Assembly: GCF_900114375.1 (NCBI RefSeq)
Contig: NZ_FOSV01000019.1
Coordinates: 1-64,000 of the forward strand
Source of the DNA: Methylorubrum salsuginis
GTDB taxonomy: Bacteria > Pseudomonadota > Alphaproteobacteria > Rhizobiales > Beijerinckiaceae
DNA length: 64,000 nt
Direction: 5' to 3'
This document shows, in pieces, positions 8,570-19,696 of this stretch (positions are counted from its first letter, which is position 1; every line of letters starts with the position of its first letter). The notes beneath the pieces are model-generated. The model worked only from the letters and a program-made list of their open reading frames with translations, searched no databases and was not told where the DNA came from. The translations under genes were made by a program, and so were the position numbers.

Positions 8570-9238
8570 GTGAGCGAGCCGCAACCGGCGGGCCCCAAGC
8601 CCCGCCTCGCCCTCCTGTCTCCCTACGGTCTCGGCCCTGAACAGGCCGAGGACACCGCGCGGGCGCTCGATGCGGCCTGCGCGGCCGGCGACGTGGCGGC
8701 GGTGATCCTCCGGCTCGCGGCCAGCGACGAGCGCAGCCTCGTCGGCCTTCTGAAGAAGCTGTGCCCGGCGCCGCAGGAGCGGGGCGCGGCGGTCGTCGTC
8801 GCCGTGCCGGATTTCGACGGCGACCTCGTCTCGGTCGCCGCCCGCGGCGGCGCGGACGGCGTGCATGTGGAGCGCGCCGAGGACGAGACCCTGCGCGATC
8901 TGCGCGGGCGCCTGCGCGACGGGCGCATCCTGGGGGCCGGCGGCGTGCTCGGCTCGCGCGACACCGCGATGCTGGCCGGCGAGGCCGGTGCCGACTACCT
9001 GCTGTTCGGTGGCTTGTTTCCCGACGGCGTGGCGCCCGATGCGAACGAGGTCCGCGAGCGCGCCGCCTGGTGGGCCGAGATCTTCGAGACGCCCTGCATC
9101 GCCGTGGCCGTGCAGGGCGACGAGGTCGAGGCGCTCGCCGCGACCGGGGCCGAGTTCGTCGGCCTCGAAAGCGCCCTCTGGCTCGGCGATGCCGAGGGAG
9201 TGCGGACGGCGCAGGCGGTTCTCGACAAGGCTCGATGA
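8570..9238 (+). CDS. ThiE-like (thiamine phosphate synthase superfamily) protein, diverged
   Basis: A 222-residue TIM-barrel protein starting at GTG 8570, 10 bases after fba. The ThiE-type features GADGVHVER (about 96-104) and AGADYLLFGGLFPDG (about 138-152) are visible. However, the usual TxTK-type loop that binds the thiazole phosphate after the FGP-like motif is replaced by DGVAPDANE, and the GQED-like segment is ERAED. It may therefore have lost or changed thiamine synthase activity. An in-frame start at 8522 would overlap fba. The stop overlaps a possible ATG of the next gene, indicating an operon. Confidence 0.75.
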   Translation: MSEPQPAGPKPRLALLSPYGLGPEQAEDTARALDAACAAGDVAAVILRLAASDERSLVGLLKKLCPAPQERGAAVVVAVPDFDGDLVSVAARGGADGVHVERAEDETLRDLRGRLRDGRILGAGGVLGSRDTAMLAGEAGADYLLFGGLFPDGVAPDANEVRERAAWWAEIFETPCIAVAVQGDEVEALAATGAEFVGLESALWLGDAEGVRTAQAVLDKAR

Positions 9239-9285
9239 TTCTTTTTCGCTTTTCGGATGAGTTGTCGCGCGGGCGGCGCGGCGGG

Positions 9286-10308
9286 ATGAGGCGATGGGCG
9301 CTCGTCGCCGCCCTCCTGATGCCGGGGGCGGCCCTCGCGGTGCCGAAGCCCGCCGAGACGCCGGCGAAGGAGGCGGCTCCGGCCAGGAAGCCCGGCCAGG
9401 GCCTCGATCGCGAGTTGCCCTCGCCCTACAGCGCGAAATCCGACGGGGCGGTGCCGTCCAAGCCCAATCCGAATGCGGATGCGGCCTACGGCGCCTATCA
9501 GCGCGGGCGTTACGTCACCGCCTTCCGCGAGGCGACGAAGCGCATCGAGGCGAACCCCAAGGACGCCGCGGCGATGACGCTGCTCGGCGAACTCTACAAT
9601 CAGGGCCTCGGCACCAAGCAGGACCCGAAGCGCGCCCTGGAATGGTACCGCCTCGCCGCCGCGCAGGGGGAGCCGCACGCCATGGCGTCGCTGGGCCTGA
9701 TGGCGATGGACGGGCGCGGCCAGCCCAAGGACGCGAAGGCCGGGCGTGACTGGCTGGAGAAGGCGGCTCAGCGCAATGAGCCGAGCGCGGCCTACAACCT
9801 CGCCCTGATCCAGATCGGCGACCCGAAGCCCGAGGAGCAGGCGGCGGCCGCCGCCAACTTCCGCAAGGCGGCGGAGGCCGAGATCGCCCCGGCCCAGCAT
9901 GCGCTCGGCGTGCTCTACCTTCAGGGCAAGGGCGTCAAGAAGGACACGGTCCAGGCGGCGCAATGGTTCCGGCGCGCCGCCGACAACGGCGACCTCGCGG
10001 GCGAGGTCGAGTTCGCGATCCGGCTGTTTCTCGGCGACGGCGTGACCAAGGACGAGGGACGGGCCGCCCGCTACTTCCTCCACGCGGCGCGGCGCGGCAA
10101 CGCCATCGCCCAGAACCGCGTCGCCCGGCTCTATCTCCACGGGCGCGGCCTGCCGAAAAACCTCGTCGAGGCGGCGGGCTGGAATCTCGCGGCGGCGGCG
10201 CAGGGCCGCTCCGACGAGGTGCTCGATCAGGCGACCGCCGGCCTCGGCCCGGACGAGCGCAAGCGGGCCGAGGCGCTGGCGGCGGAGCGTGCGAACCAGA
10301 TGCCGTGA
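9286..10308 (+). CDS. secreted Sel1-repeat (TPR-like) protein
   Basis: A 340-residue exported protein. A signal peptide (MRRWALVAALLMPGAALA) precedes a Pro/Lys-rich linker. From about residue 65 onward come six or seven Sel1-type repeats with the pattern A-xx-LG-x-LY-x-x-G-x-G-x-x-x-D-x-x-x-A-x-x-WY/F, for example ALGVLYLQGKGVKKDTVQAA and RVARLYLHGRGLPKNLVEAA. Such repeats usually mediate protein contacts in the periplasm. An upstream ATG at 9235 overlaps the previous stop but would bury the signal peptide, so 9286 is chosen. It closes the fba-ThiE-like-Sel1 unit. Confidence 0.85.
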   Translation: MRRWALVAALLMPGAALAVPKPAETPAKEAAPARKPGQGLDRELPSPYSAKSDGAVPSKPNPNADAAYGAYQRGRYVTAFREATKRIEANPKDAAAMTLLGELYNQGLGTKQDPKRALEWYRLAAAQGEPHAMASLGLMAMDGRGQPKDAKAGRDWLEKAAQRNEPSAAYNLALIQIGDPKPEEQAAAAANFRKAAEAEIAPAQHALGVLYLQGKGVKKDTVQAAQWFRRAADNGDLAGEVEFAIRLFLGDGVTKDEGRAARYFLHAARRGNAIAQNRVARLYLHGRGLPKNLVEAAGWNLAAAAQGRSDEVLDQATAGLGPDERKRAEALAAERANQMP

Positions 10309-10369
10309 GCGGCCGGGTCGCGGATGTCCCGCGACCTCGAAGCGGTGCGCGACGGGGCCGGCGAGGCGA

Positions 10370-10768
10370 TCAGCCGGTGGCGCGCAGCGCCTCCGGGGTC
10401 CGGCTCTCGACCGCCATCATCCGCGCCAGCGACAGAATCTCACGGATCTGGAACGGCTTGCGCACATAGATGCTCCCCGGCACCGTACGGCGCTCCAGCC
10501 GCGGCAGGGTCGAGGCATAGATCACCGGGCGCTGCGGATGACGCTCGCGATAGGCGGCGGCGACCTCCCAGCCGTCGATCAGACCGGGAAGGTTGATATC
10601 GGTGAAGAGCCAGTCGATGGCCGCGCGTCCGTCGCGCAGCATCGTCAGCGCGGCCTCGCCGCTCGACGCCGCCAGCACCGCGATGCCCTCCTGCTCGCAC
10701 AAATGCGTGAGCATTTCGAGCAGGAGATAGTTGTCCTCGACAATGAGAATCGTTGGGCGCGACACCAT
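10370..10768 (-). CDS. stand-alone CheY-like response regulator
   Basis: A 132-residue single receiver domain. It has the acidic pair E11-D12 in TILIVEDNYLLLEML, the phospho-acceptor Asp57 in WLFTDINLPG, a switch Ser/Thr region (VIYAST) and the conserved Lys in YVRKPFQ. There is no output domain. It is divergently arranged with an Hpt protein 102 bases away, so the two may form two steps of one phosphorelay fed by an unlinked hybrid kinase. That linkage is an inference from position. Confidence 0.9.
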   Translation of the reverse strand: MVSRPTILIVEDNYLLLEMLTHLCEQEGIAVLAASSGEAALTMLRDGRAAIDWLFTDINLPGLIDGWEVAAAYRERHPQRPVIYASTLPRLERRTVPGSIYVRKPFQIREILSLARMMAVESRTPEALRATG

Positions 10769-10870
10769 GGCCTTCTTCCGGTGAGGTCCGGCCGCATCAC
10801 ACCGTCGTCCGGTTAACGTTCCCTTGAGACGGTTCCGTCACGTCAAGAATTCACGAGGCAAGACCGCCGC

Positions 10871-11191
10871 ATGGCCGACTTCGACAGCGAGACGATGGCC
10901 GACCTCGAGGAGCTGTTCGGGCGCCCCCGGCTGCTCGAACTCCTCGGCGCCCTCGACCGGGAGATCGCGACCCGGTTCGAACCGCCCTCGGCCGACCGCA
11001 ATCAGCTCGCCCGCGACGCCCACGTTTTGGTCTCGTCGAGCGGAGCGCTCGCCTTCTCGTCGTTGTCGCGGGCCTGTGCCCGGCTGGAGCAGGCCTGCCT
11101 GCGCGAGGTCGGTGTCGAGGCCGCGCTGGACGACGCCCTGGCGGACGCGGCCCGGGCGCGCTCGGCGATCGCTTTGCTCCGGGCCGCCTGA
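10871..11191 (+). CDS. Hpt-type histidine phosphotransfer protein
   Basis: A 106-residue all-helical protein. The segment ARDAHVLVSSSGALAFSSLS (about residues 47-66) matches the Hpt active helix, normally AHxLKGxxxxLG, with the likely phosphorylated residue at His51; the usual Lys-Gly after it is replaced by Val-Ser. The rest (LGALDREIATRF and LEQACLREVGVEAA) fits a four-helix bundle. There is no kinase in the neighbourhood. The lone receiver gene lies divergently upstream, which suggests a joint role in a phosphorelay. The missing Lys makes activity less certain. Confidence 0.65.
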   Translation: MADFDSETMADLEELFGRPRLLELLGALDREIATRFEPPSADRNQLARDAHVLVSSSGALAFSSLSRACARLEQACLREVGVEAALDDALADAARARSAIALLRAA

Positions 11192-11424
11192 AGCAGGAAT
11201 CTTGTTGCTGCGCCGCAACAGCCGGGCCGAAACGCCCCCGCCCACCCCTCACGTCTCCAGCGTGCCGCATTGATCGGATGAAAGCTTGGGTGTGCAGGCG
11301 CACCGGGCCGCACCGCGGAGCCGGCTACGAGGCGCCTGCCGTCAAGGACGCTTAACCATCTGCGGCTAAACCGTTCTCAACCGAACGCAGCCGGCCCGCA
11401 CGGTGCGGGCCGAGGAGACAGACG

Positions 11425-11937
11425 ATGCCGACACCCGCGCCTATCCGGGGGCTTTCCCTCACGCTGGCTCTGTGCGCGGCCCTCGGGCTCGGCGCCTGCT
11501 CCAAGGACAAGGACCTCGCCGACGCCTCGGGCTTCGGCGCGGGCGGGGCCGGCGGCCCGGCCCGGCCCGGCAGCGCGCAGGACTTTGTCGTCAACATCGG
11601 CGACCGGGTGTTCTTCGAGTCGGACTCGACCGACCTGACACCCACCGCCACCGCGACCCTCGACAAGCAGGCCGCGTGGCTGCAGCGCTACCCGCGCTAC
11701 ACCTTCCTGATCGAGGGCCATGCCGACGAGCGCGGCACCCGCGAGTACAATTTCTCCCTCGGCGCCCGGCGCGGGCAGGCGGTGCAGGATTATCTGGCCT
11801 CCCGCGGCATCGCGGCGGGCCGGATGCGGATGGTGTCCTACGGCAAGGAACGCCCCGTGGCGGTGTGCAACGACATCTCGTGCTGGTCGCAGAACCGCCG
11901 CGCGGTCACCGTGCTCGACAACGGCGCCGGCTCGTAG
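11425..11937 (+). CDS. pal: peptidoglycan-associated lipoprotein Pal
   Basis: A 170-residue outer-membrane lipoprotein. The signal sequence ends in the lipobox LGAC with acylated Cys25, followed by a Gly/Ala-rich linker and an OmpA-type peptidoglycan-binding domain (about 55-168) with RVFFESDSTDLTPTA, FLIEGHADERGTREYN, LGARRGQAVQDYL and SYGKERPVAVC. Pal tethers the outer membrane to the wall as part of the Tol-Pal division machine. It is followed by cpoB, as usual. No tolQRAB gene lies within about 10 kb upstream; an Hpt gene occupies that side. Confidence 0.95.
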   Translation: MPTPAPIRGLSLTLALCAALGLGACSKDKDLADASGFGAGGAGGPARPGSAQDFVVNIGDRVFFESDSTDLTPTATATLDKQAAWLQRYPRYTFLIEGHADERGTREYNFSLGARRGQAVQDYLASRGIAAGRMRMVSYGKERPVAVCNDISCWSQNRRAVTVLDNGAGS

Positions 11938-12032
11938 CATCCGGCAGGCGACGAAACCGGTTTTGCGGCCGGCCGGGCCTTCTGGTAACCCGAGCGACGG
12001 CCGCGAACGAACTGACGATCGGTGCCAGCCCC

Positions 12033-13031
12033 ATGCTCCGCCGCCTTCTCCTCACCGTCGGGCTCGCCCTCGCCTTCGCGACGCCCTTGCGCGCGCAGGA
12101 TGCCTCCGAGCTGATCGTGCGCCTGAACCGCCTGGAGAACGTCTCCCGGCAGCTCTCCGGCCAGATCGAGACGCTCCAGTACGAGAACCGCCAGCTCAAG
12201 GAGCAGCTTCGCAAATTCCAGGAAGACGTCGAGTTCCGCTTTCAGGAAGGGAAGGGGAGTGCTCCGGCTCCGGCCGCCAAGCGTGCGCCTGCGGCCCCTC
12301 CGGCCGCGTCGCCGTCGGGCGGCGCGCCCTACGGCGTCAACCCGGGCGAGGGCAAGCCGGGCAAGCGCGGCGACGCCTTCGATCCCTCCCAGAACCCCAA
12401 CGCGCCGGGCGCGCCGAAGCCACTCGGCAGCACCCAGCCCTCGCTCCCGCTGCCGACCGGCGCCATCGCCGAAGCCGATGCGCCGCTGCGCCGGGCCGGC
12501 GTCGACGAGGGTGATGCGGGCGAGCCCGGCGACACCGATCTGCCGCCGCCCGGTCTCGGCGGCCCGGTCGACATCGCCCCGCCGCAGGCCAAGGTCGCCG
12601 CCGCGGAGCCGCCGACATCCAGCATCGCGGCCACCGGCACCGGGGATGCCCAGGCCGATTTCGAGGCCGCCTACGCCCTGATCCGCGAGCGGCAATACGA
12701 GCAGGCCGAGATGAGCCTGCGCCAGTTCATCCAGTCGCATCCCCGCGACCGGCTGGTGCCCAAGGCGACCTACTGGCTCGGCGAGAGCTATCTCCAGCGC
12801 AACCGCTCGCGCGAGGCCGCCGAACAGTTCCTGAAGGTCTCGACCGATTACGCCGCCTCGCCGGTCGCGCCCGAGGCGATGATGAAGCTCGGCGCCTCGC
12901 TCCACGCCCTCGGCGCCAAGGCCCAGGCCTGCGCCACGCTGGCCGAGGTCGAGCGCAAGTTCCCCGGCGCGGGCGCCAGCGTGCGCCAGGGCGTCGAGCG
13001 GGAGCAGAAGCGCGCCCGCTGCGCGGCTTGA
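12033..13031 (+). CDS. cpoB: Tol-Pal system protein CpoB/YbgF
   Basis: A 332-residue periplasmic protein with a signal peptide (LLLTVGLALAFATPLRAQ), an N-terminal trimerisation coiled coil (about 24-75), a long Pro/Gly/Ala linker of about 130 residues and a C-terminal TPR domain (about 210-325) with the typical QADFEAAYALIRERQYEQAE and KATYWLGESYLQRNRSREAA repeats. CpoB couples Tol-Pal to peptidoglycan synthesis during constriction. The ATG at 12033 gives the clean signal sequence. Its stop overlaps the TTG start of tilS by 4 bases. Confidence 0.92.
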   Translation: MLRRLLLTVGLALAFATPLRAQDASELIVRLNRLENVSRQLSGQIETLQYENRQLKEQLRKFQEDVEFRFQEGKGSAPAPAAKRAPAAPPAASPSGGAPYGVNPGEGKPGKRGDAFDPSQNPNAPGAPKPLGSTQPSLPLPTGAIAEADAPLRRAGVDEGDAGEPGDTDLPPPGLGGPVDIAPPQAKVAAAEPPTSSIAATGTGDAQADFEAAYALIRERQYEQAEMSLRQFIQSHPRDRLVPKATYWLGESYLQRNRSREAAEQFLKVSTDYAASPVAPEAMMKLGASLHALGAKAQACATLAEVERKFPGAGASVRQGVEREQKRARCAA

Positions 13032-14044
13032 GTTCGACCGACCTCGAATCCCGCCTCGCCCGCGCCCTCGCGCCCTTCTTGGAGAGAGCGACCGCGCCGG
13101 TGCTGCTCGCCGTCTCCGGTGGGCCGGATTCCACCGCCCTGATGCACGCCGCCGCGAGGCTCGGCGCCCCTGAAGGCTTGTTCCTCGCCACCGTCGATCA
13201 CGGCTTGCGCGCTGGCTCGGCGGAAGAGGCCGCGGATGTCGGCCGTCTCGCGGACAAACTCGGGCTGCCGCACGCCGTCCTGACCTGGGACGCGCCCCGG
13301 CGCGAGGGCCGCGTCCAGGCCGAAGCGCGGGCCGCGCGCTACCGGCTTCTCGCGCATCACGCGAAGGGCATCGGCGCCGACCGCATCCTCACCGCCCATA
13401 CCCGAGACGATCAGGCCGAGACCGTGCTGATGCGGCTCCTGGCCGGCAGCGGCCCGGCGGGGCTCGCCGGCATGCGGTCCGAGCGCATGATCGGCGAGGG
13501 CCTGCGCCTCCTGCGTCCCTTCCTCGCCCTGCCCAAGGCCGACCTCGTCGCCTATTGCACCGCGCATGGGCTGCCCTTCGTGCGCGATCCCTCGAATGCC
13601 GACGAACGCTTCGCCCGTGCCCGGCTACGTCGCCTGTTGCCGCTCCTCGAAGGGGAGGGGCTCTCGCCCGATCGGCTGGCGCGGCTCGCCGCCCGCATCG
13701 CCCGCAACGAAGCCGCGCTCGCGTCCCGCGCCGCGACGGTGCTCGCCGAGGTGTGCCTCGCGAGGGAAGGGGAGGGGCTCATCCTCGACGGAAGCCGCCT
13801 CGCCCGCGAGCCGGAGGCCATCGTCCTGCGGGTGCTCGATGCGGCGCTGGGCCAGGACGACGCGGCCCCGCCCCGACGTCTGGAGCGGCTCGAAGCGCTC
13901 GTCCTCGACGGCATCCTGCCGGCGCTCGCCCGCGGCGAAGCCCTGCGCCGGACCCTGCGCGACAGAATCGTGAGCGTCGGCCCCTCCGGCCGCATCCGGC
14001 TCACGCCCGCCCCGCCGCGCCGACGCGTCGCCCCCCGAAAATAA
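13028..14044 (+). CDS. tilS: tRNA(Ile)-lysidine synthetase
   Basis: A 338-residue enzyme that attaches lysine to C34 of the AUA-reading tRNA-Ile with ATP. The PP-loop [13 protein letters not shown] (about 30-42) and the later blocks [26 protein letters not shown], and [20 protein letters not shown] are diagnostic. The protein is shorter than E. coli TilS because it lacks most of the C-terminal domains, which is common in alphaproteobacteria. It starts at a TTG inside the cpoB stop (TTGA overlap), implying translational coupling. ftsH follows after 137 bases, a conserved order. Confidence 0.93.
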   Translation: MSSTDLESRLARALAPFLERATAPVLLAVSGGPDSTALMHAAARLGAPEGLFLATVDHGLRAGSAEEAADVGRLADKLGLPHAVLTWDAPRREGRVQAEARAARYRLLAHHAKGIGADRILTAHTRDDQAETVLMRLLAGSGPAGLAGMRSERMIGEGLRLLRPFLALPKADLVAYCTAHGLPFVRDPSNADERFARARLRRLLPLLEGEGLSPDRLARLAARIARNEAALASRAATVLAEVCLAREGEGLILDGSRLAREPEAIVLRVLDAALGQDDAAPPRRLERLEALVLDGILPALARGEALRRTLRDRIVSVGPSGRIRLTPAPPRRRVAPRK

Positions 14045-14181
14045 CCTTGCACGGCGACCTCGCCGCAGGGGCAGCCGATTTACTTGGCAACGGGAGAGCC
14101 GCCGCCTACATTGGCCGGGAGCGCGTGGAGCATGCCCCGGCAGCCGCGGGAAGTCGCCCGCACGCCTCTCAGGACCGAGAG

Positions 14182-16107
<1,926 letters not shown>

Positions 16108-16135
16108 GGCCGACCCGACAGGTTTCGTTCAGCAG

Positions 16136-16165
16136 GGGGCGCCGCGAGGCGCCCCTTCTTCTTGG
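16136..16165 (+). terminator. rho-independent terminator of ftsH
   Basis: A perfect 8-bp stem, ggggcgcc (16136-16143) and ggcgcccc (16148-16155), with a GCGA loop is followed by a T-rich run (ttcttcttgg). It lies about 30 bases after the ftsH stop. Confidence 0.8.
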
Positions 16166-16210
16166 TCGGACCATCCGATCCAATCCGGTTGGCGGCACCC
16201 GCACCGCGAC

Positions 16211-16957
16211 ATGACCCTCTCGACTCTACTGATCGTCGCCCTCGGCGCCGCCCTTGCCGGATTCGTGCAAGGGCTGTCCGGCTTCGGGTTCGGCCTCACC
16301 GCCCTGTCGGTCTGGGCCTGGGTGATCGATCCGACACTCGCCGCGTTCCTCTCCGTGGCCGGCAGCCTCGGCGGGCAGCTCGTCGCCGCCGCAAAGGTCC
16401 GCCGCGGTTTCGATCTCCCGCTGCTCGCGCCCTTCATCCTCGGGGGCCTCGTCGGCATACCCCTCGGCGTCGCCCTGCTGCCGCGCCTCGACATCGATTG
16501 GTTCAAGGCGATCCTCGGCGGCCTGCTGGTCGTCTGGTGCCCGGCCATGCTGTTCGCCCGGAATCTGCCGCGGATCACCGGGGGCGGCCGGGCGGCGGAT
16601 ACGGTCGTGGGCCTTGCGGGTGGCGTGCTCGGAGGGCTCGGCGGTTTCACCGGCGTGCTGCCGACGCTCTGGTGCACCTTGCGCGGCTATGAGCGGAACA
16701 AGCAGCGCAACGTCATCCAGAACTTCAATCTGTCGATGCTGCTGGCGATCATGGTGGCCTATCTGGCCTCGGGCGTCGTCCGACCGTCGATGCTGCCGAC
16801 CCTTGCCGTCGTGCTGCTCGCCATGCTGGTCCCGACCCTTCTCGGCACACGCGTCTATGCCGGCATCAGCGAGACCGGTTTCCGCCGGCTGGTGCTCGGT
16901 CTCCTGACCGTCTCGGGCGTGACGATGCTCGCCTCGGCGTTGCCGAAGCTGGCATGA
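16211..16957 (+). CDS. TauE/SafE-family membrane transporter
   Basis: A 248-residue integral membrane protein with about eight helices arranged as two similar halves. It shows the family motif [20 protein letters not shown] in the first helices and [20 protein letters not shown] in the second half. TauE/SafE proteins export sulfite, sulfoacetate or other small organic anions; the substrate here cannot be told from sequence. The ATG at 16211 follows the ftsH terminator by about 45 bases, so it has its own promoter or reads through. It stands alone between ftsH and glmM. Confidence 0.88.
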   Translation: MTLSTLLIVALGAALAGFVQGLSGFGFGLTALSVWAWVIDPTLAAFLSVAGSLGGQLVAAAKVRRGFDLPLLAPFILGGLVGIPLGVALLPRLDIDWFKAILGGLLVVWCPAMLFARNLPRITGGGRAADTVVGLAGGVLGGLGGFTGVLPTLWCTLRGYERNKQRNVIQNFNLSMLLAIMVAYLASGVVRPSMLPTLAVVLLAMLVPTLLGTRVYAGISETGFRRLVLGLLTVSGVTMLASALPKLA

Positions 16958-17097
16958 CGGCGGTTCCTCGGCCGTATTTCCAACGCCTTTGTCGGGGAGC
17001 AACCGATTCACCACGCCTGCGCCCGATCCACCGGTCCGGGCCTCGATCTGTTAGAGTGCGACCGGCTGGCACCCGTCCGGAATTCGGAGAAGCGACG

Positions 17098-18438
17098 TTG
17101 CGCAAGTATTTCGGAACCGACGGCGTCCGCGGGCGCGCCAACGGCGTCATCACCCCCGAACTCGCCCTCAAGGTGGGGCAGGCGGCGGGCGTCGTGTTCC
17201 AGCGGGGCGACCACCGCCACCGCGTGGTCATCGGCAAGGACACGCGCCTGTCGGGCTACATGATCGAGACCGCGCTCGTCGCCGGCTTCACTTCGGTCGG
17301 GATGGACGTGCTGCTGCTCGGCCCGATGCCGACCCCCGCGGTCGCCATGCTGACCCGCTCGATGCGGGCCGATCTCGGCGTGATGATCTCGGCCTCGCAC
17401 AACCCCTTCGAGGACAACGGCATCAAGCTGTTCGGGCCCGACGGGTTCAAGCTCAACGACGAGGTGGAGCTCGAAATCGAGGCCCTGCTCGAGGGTGACC
17501 TGCGCAAGAAGCTCGCCGGCTCGCGCGATCTCGGCCGGGCCAAGCGCATCGAGAGCGTGCATGCCCGCTACATCGAGTTCGCCAAGCGCACGCTGCCGCG
17601 CCACGTCACCCTGGAAGGTCTGCGGGTCGTGGTCGATTGCGCCAACGGCGCCGCCTACCGCGTCGCCCCCGAGACCCTGTGGGAACTCGGCGCCGAAGTG
17701 ATCTCCATCGGCGTCGAGCCGGACGGCTTCAACATCAACCACGATGTCGGCTCGACGGCCCCGGCCGCCCTCGTCAACAAGGTCCGGGAGCTGCGCGCCG
17801 ATGTCGGCATCGCGCTGGACGGCGATGCCGACCGCGTCCTGATCGTCGATGAGAAGGGCCAGAAGGTCGATGGCGACCAGCTCATGGCCGTGGTCGCGCG
17901 CTCGTGGAAGGAGGACGAGCGGCTGACCCAGCCCGGTCTCGTGGCCACGATCATGTCGAATCTCGGCCTGGAGCGTTACGTCAACGGCCTCGGCCTGAAT
18001 CTGGCCCGCACCGCCGTCGGCGACCGCTACGTGCTCGAGCACATGCGCGAGCACGGCTACAATCTCGGCGGCGAGCAATCCGGCCACATCATCATGTCGG
18101 ATTATGCCACCACCGGCGACGGGCTCGTCGCCGCGCTTCAGCTGCTCAGCGTCGTCAAGCGCCAGGAGCGGCCGGTGAGCGAGGTCTGCCACTGCTTCGA
18201 GCCGCTGCCGCAGATCCTCAAGAACGTCCGCTTCCGCTCCGGCGAGCCGCTGCGCGCCGATTCCGTCGTCACTGCCATCGCCCAGGCCAAGGACCGGCTC
18301 GGCGCCTCGGGGCGCCTCGTCATCCGCCCCTCGGGTACAGAGCCGGTGATCCGCGTGATGGCGGAGGGCGACGACCGGGACCTCGTCAACGAAGTGGTCG
18401 ACGAGGTGGTCGACGCGGTCAGCCGCGCGGCGGCCTGA
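17098..18438 (+). CDS. glmM: phosphoglucosamine mutase
   Basis: A 446-residue mutase converting glucosamine 6-phosphate to glucosamine 1-phosphate for UDP-GlcNAc, peptidoglycan and LPS. It begins [14 protein letters not shown] after a TTG start at 17098. The phosphoserine site is [12 protein letters not shown] with Ser100, the Mg site is [11 protein letters not shown], the sugar-binding loop is GGEQSGHII and the phosphate loop is [15 protein letters not shown]-like GGAGAAG lies about 6 bases before the TTG. ftsH-glmM proximity is conserved in many bacteria; here a TauE gene is interposed. Confidence 0.96.
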   Translation: MRKYFGTDGVRGRANGVITPELALKVGQAAGVVFQRGDHRHRVVIGKDTRLSGYMIETALVAGFTSVGMDVLLLGPMPTPAVAMLTRSMRADLGVMISASHNPFEDNGIKLFGPDGFKLNDEVELEIEALLEGDLRKKLAGSRDLGRAKRIESVHARYIEFAKRTLPRHVTLEGLRVVVDCANGAAYRVAPETLWELGAEVISIGVEPDGFNINHDVGSTAPAALVNKVRELRADVGIALDGDADRVLIVDEKGQKVDGDQLMAVVARSWKEDERLTQPGLVATIMSNLGLERYVNGLGLNLARTAVGDRYVLEHMREHGYNLGGEQSGHIIMSDYATTGDGLVAALQLLSVVKRQERPVSEVCHCFEPLPQILKNVRFRSGEPLRADSVVTAIAQAKDRLGASGRLVIRPSGTEPVIRVMAEGDDRDLVNEVVDEVVDAVSRAAA

Positions 18439-18462
18439 AGGCAGCCAGCCTTCGCTCCGAGC

Positions 18463-18483
18463 CGGCGGCCCGACGGGCCGCCG
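18463..18483 (+). terminator. GC hairpin after glmM
   Basis: A perfect 9-bp stem, cggcggccc (18463-18471) and gggccgccg (18475-18483), with a 3-base loop lies about 25 bases after the glmM stop. No T-run follows, only cttcccgg, so termination strength is uncertain. Confidence 0.5.
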
Positions 18484-18663
18484 CTTCCCGGCGGCCTTCC
18501 CCGGCGCCCGTGACGTGTTTGCAGTCGTTCCGAGAAAAGCCATAAATCGGCAAGGCTAATTTTTTACGTTAAGTGCGGCTTAACCTTCACGGATCATTCT
18601 CCAACTCGCACCACGGGCCGGCCCTTCTGTTTCCGGCGCGCCCGACGAGTGAAGGATTCCCGC

Positions 18664-19533
18664 ATGCGCCGCCGCACCACGCTCCTCGCCTGGGCGCGCT
18701 CTCTCACGCTCCTCGCGGGCGTCGGGGTGCCCTGCCTGGCCCAAGCCGCCGATCTCCTGCCCCCTCCGCCGCCCCCGCCGCTTCCCCCGATCGCCGAACC
18801 GGTCGACTTCGCGGGCGGCTGGTACCTGCGCGGCGACGGCGGCTGGGGCGACCTCGAGTTGCGCCGCACCGAGGCGGTCGATGTCTCGAAGCCTCCGCTT
18901 CCGTACATTTACAGGACCATTGAGGATAAGGTCGGCAGCCAGTGGTTCGCAGGCGCGGGTATCGGCTACCAGTTCAATCCTTGGCTGCGCTTCGACGCCA
19001 CTGGCGAGTACCGCTTCCAGACAAAGTGGCAATTCTACGCCCAGGACAAGTCCTACGGGGAAGACGACAAGTTCAACCTGAATAAGGGCAAGTTCGATTC
19101 GGTGGTCGGCCTCGTCAACGGTTACGTCGACCTCGGCACGTTCTTCGGGGTGACGCCGTTCATCGGCGCCGGCGTCGGTGTGGCGCACCATTCTTTCGGT
19201 AAGTCGTACGATTACGGCAACGGTACCTCGTCGGTCCCGCTGGGCGAAAGTCCGGCCAAGGATAAGACGAGCTTCGCCTGGGCGGCGCATGCCGGTTTTG
19301 CCTATGCACTGTCGCACAACGTCAAGCTCGAACTCGCTTATCGCTATCTCAACATGGGGAGCGCGCAGACCGGCGTGGTCACGTGCATCCCGGATTGTGC
19401 CACCAAGACCGTCTACCGCCTCAAGGAGCTCGACTCCCACGACGTGAAGTTCGGCCTGCGCTACATGTTCGGCGCCCCGGCGCCGCTGGCGCCGGTCGAT
19501 TATCCGCCGGGCCCGCTGGTGCGCAAGTACTGA
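18664..19533 (+). CDS. outer-membrane beta-barrel protein (Omp25/porin-like), paralog 1
   Basis: A 289-residue exported protein. A signal peptide ending CLAQAA is followed by a short proline spacer (ADLLPPPPPPPLPP) and then an eight-stranded OmpA-like barrel with alternating aromatic strands, including GGWYLRGDGGWGDLEL, GAGIGYQFNPWLRFDATGEYRF and VKFGLRYMFG near the C-terminus. Such small barrels are abundant outer-membrane proteins in alphaproteobacteria, related to Omp25/Omp31. The ATG at 18664 is preferred over a GTG at 18649 because of the signal peptide. It has its own terminator and a paralog directly downstream. Confidence 0.88.
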   Translation: MRRRTTLLAWARSLTLLAGVGVPCLAQAADLLPPPPPPPLPPIAEPVDFAGGWYLRGDGGWGDLELRRTEAVDVSKPPLPYIYRTIEDKVGSQWFAGAGIGYQFNPWLRFDATGEYRFQTKWQFYAQDKSYGEDDKFNLNKGKFDSVVGLVNGYVDLGTFFGVTPFIGAGVGVAHHSFGKSYDYGNGTSSVPLGESPAKDKTSFAWAAHAGFAYALSHNVKLELAYRYLNMGSAQTGVVTCIPDCATKTVYRLKELDSHDVKFGLRYMFGAPAPLAPVDYPPGPLVRKY

Positions 19534-19558
19534 TCCACGATCTCGACGGACGATGATC

Positions 19559-19593
19559 GAGCGGCGCGGGCACTCCCGCGCCGCTCTTCTTTT
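19559..19593 (+). terminator. rho-independent terminator after first barrel protein
   Basis: Arms gagcggcgcggg (19559-19570) and cccgcgccgctc (19575-19586) pair perfectly over 12 bp with a 4-base loop, followed by ttctttt. It lies 25 bases after the stop and separates the two paralogous barrel genes. Confidence 0.85.
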
Positions 19594-19696
19594 GCGCGAA
19601 CGACCCGGTTAAGGTTAAGCTCATCATAACCTCTTGGGATCAAGCTCTTAGGCAATCGCACCGCGGCCGTGAGGCTGCCGATCCCCGAGAGAGTTC

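Noticed and set aside
13555-14181. An upstream extension of ftsH by about 200 codons
   Set aside because: The extension overlaps tilS, is Arg/Pro-rich, and the ATG at 14182 gives the normal N-terminal membrane helix.
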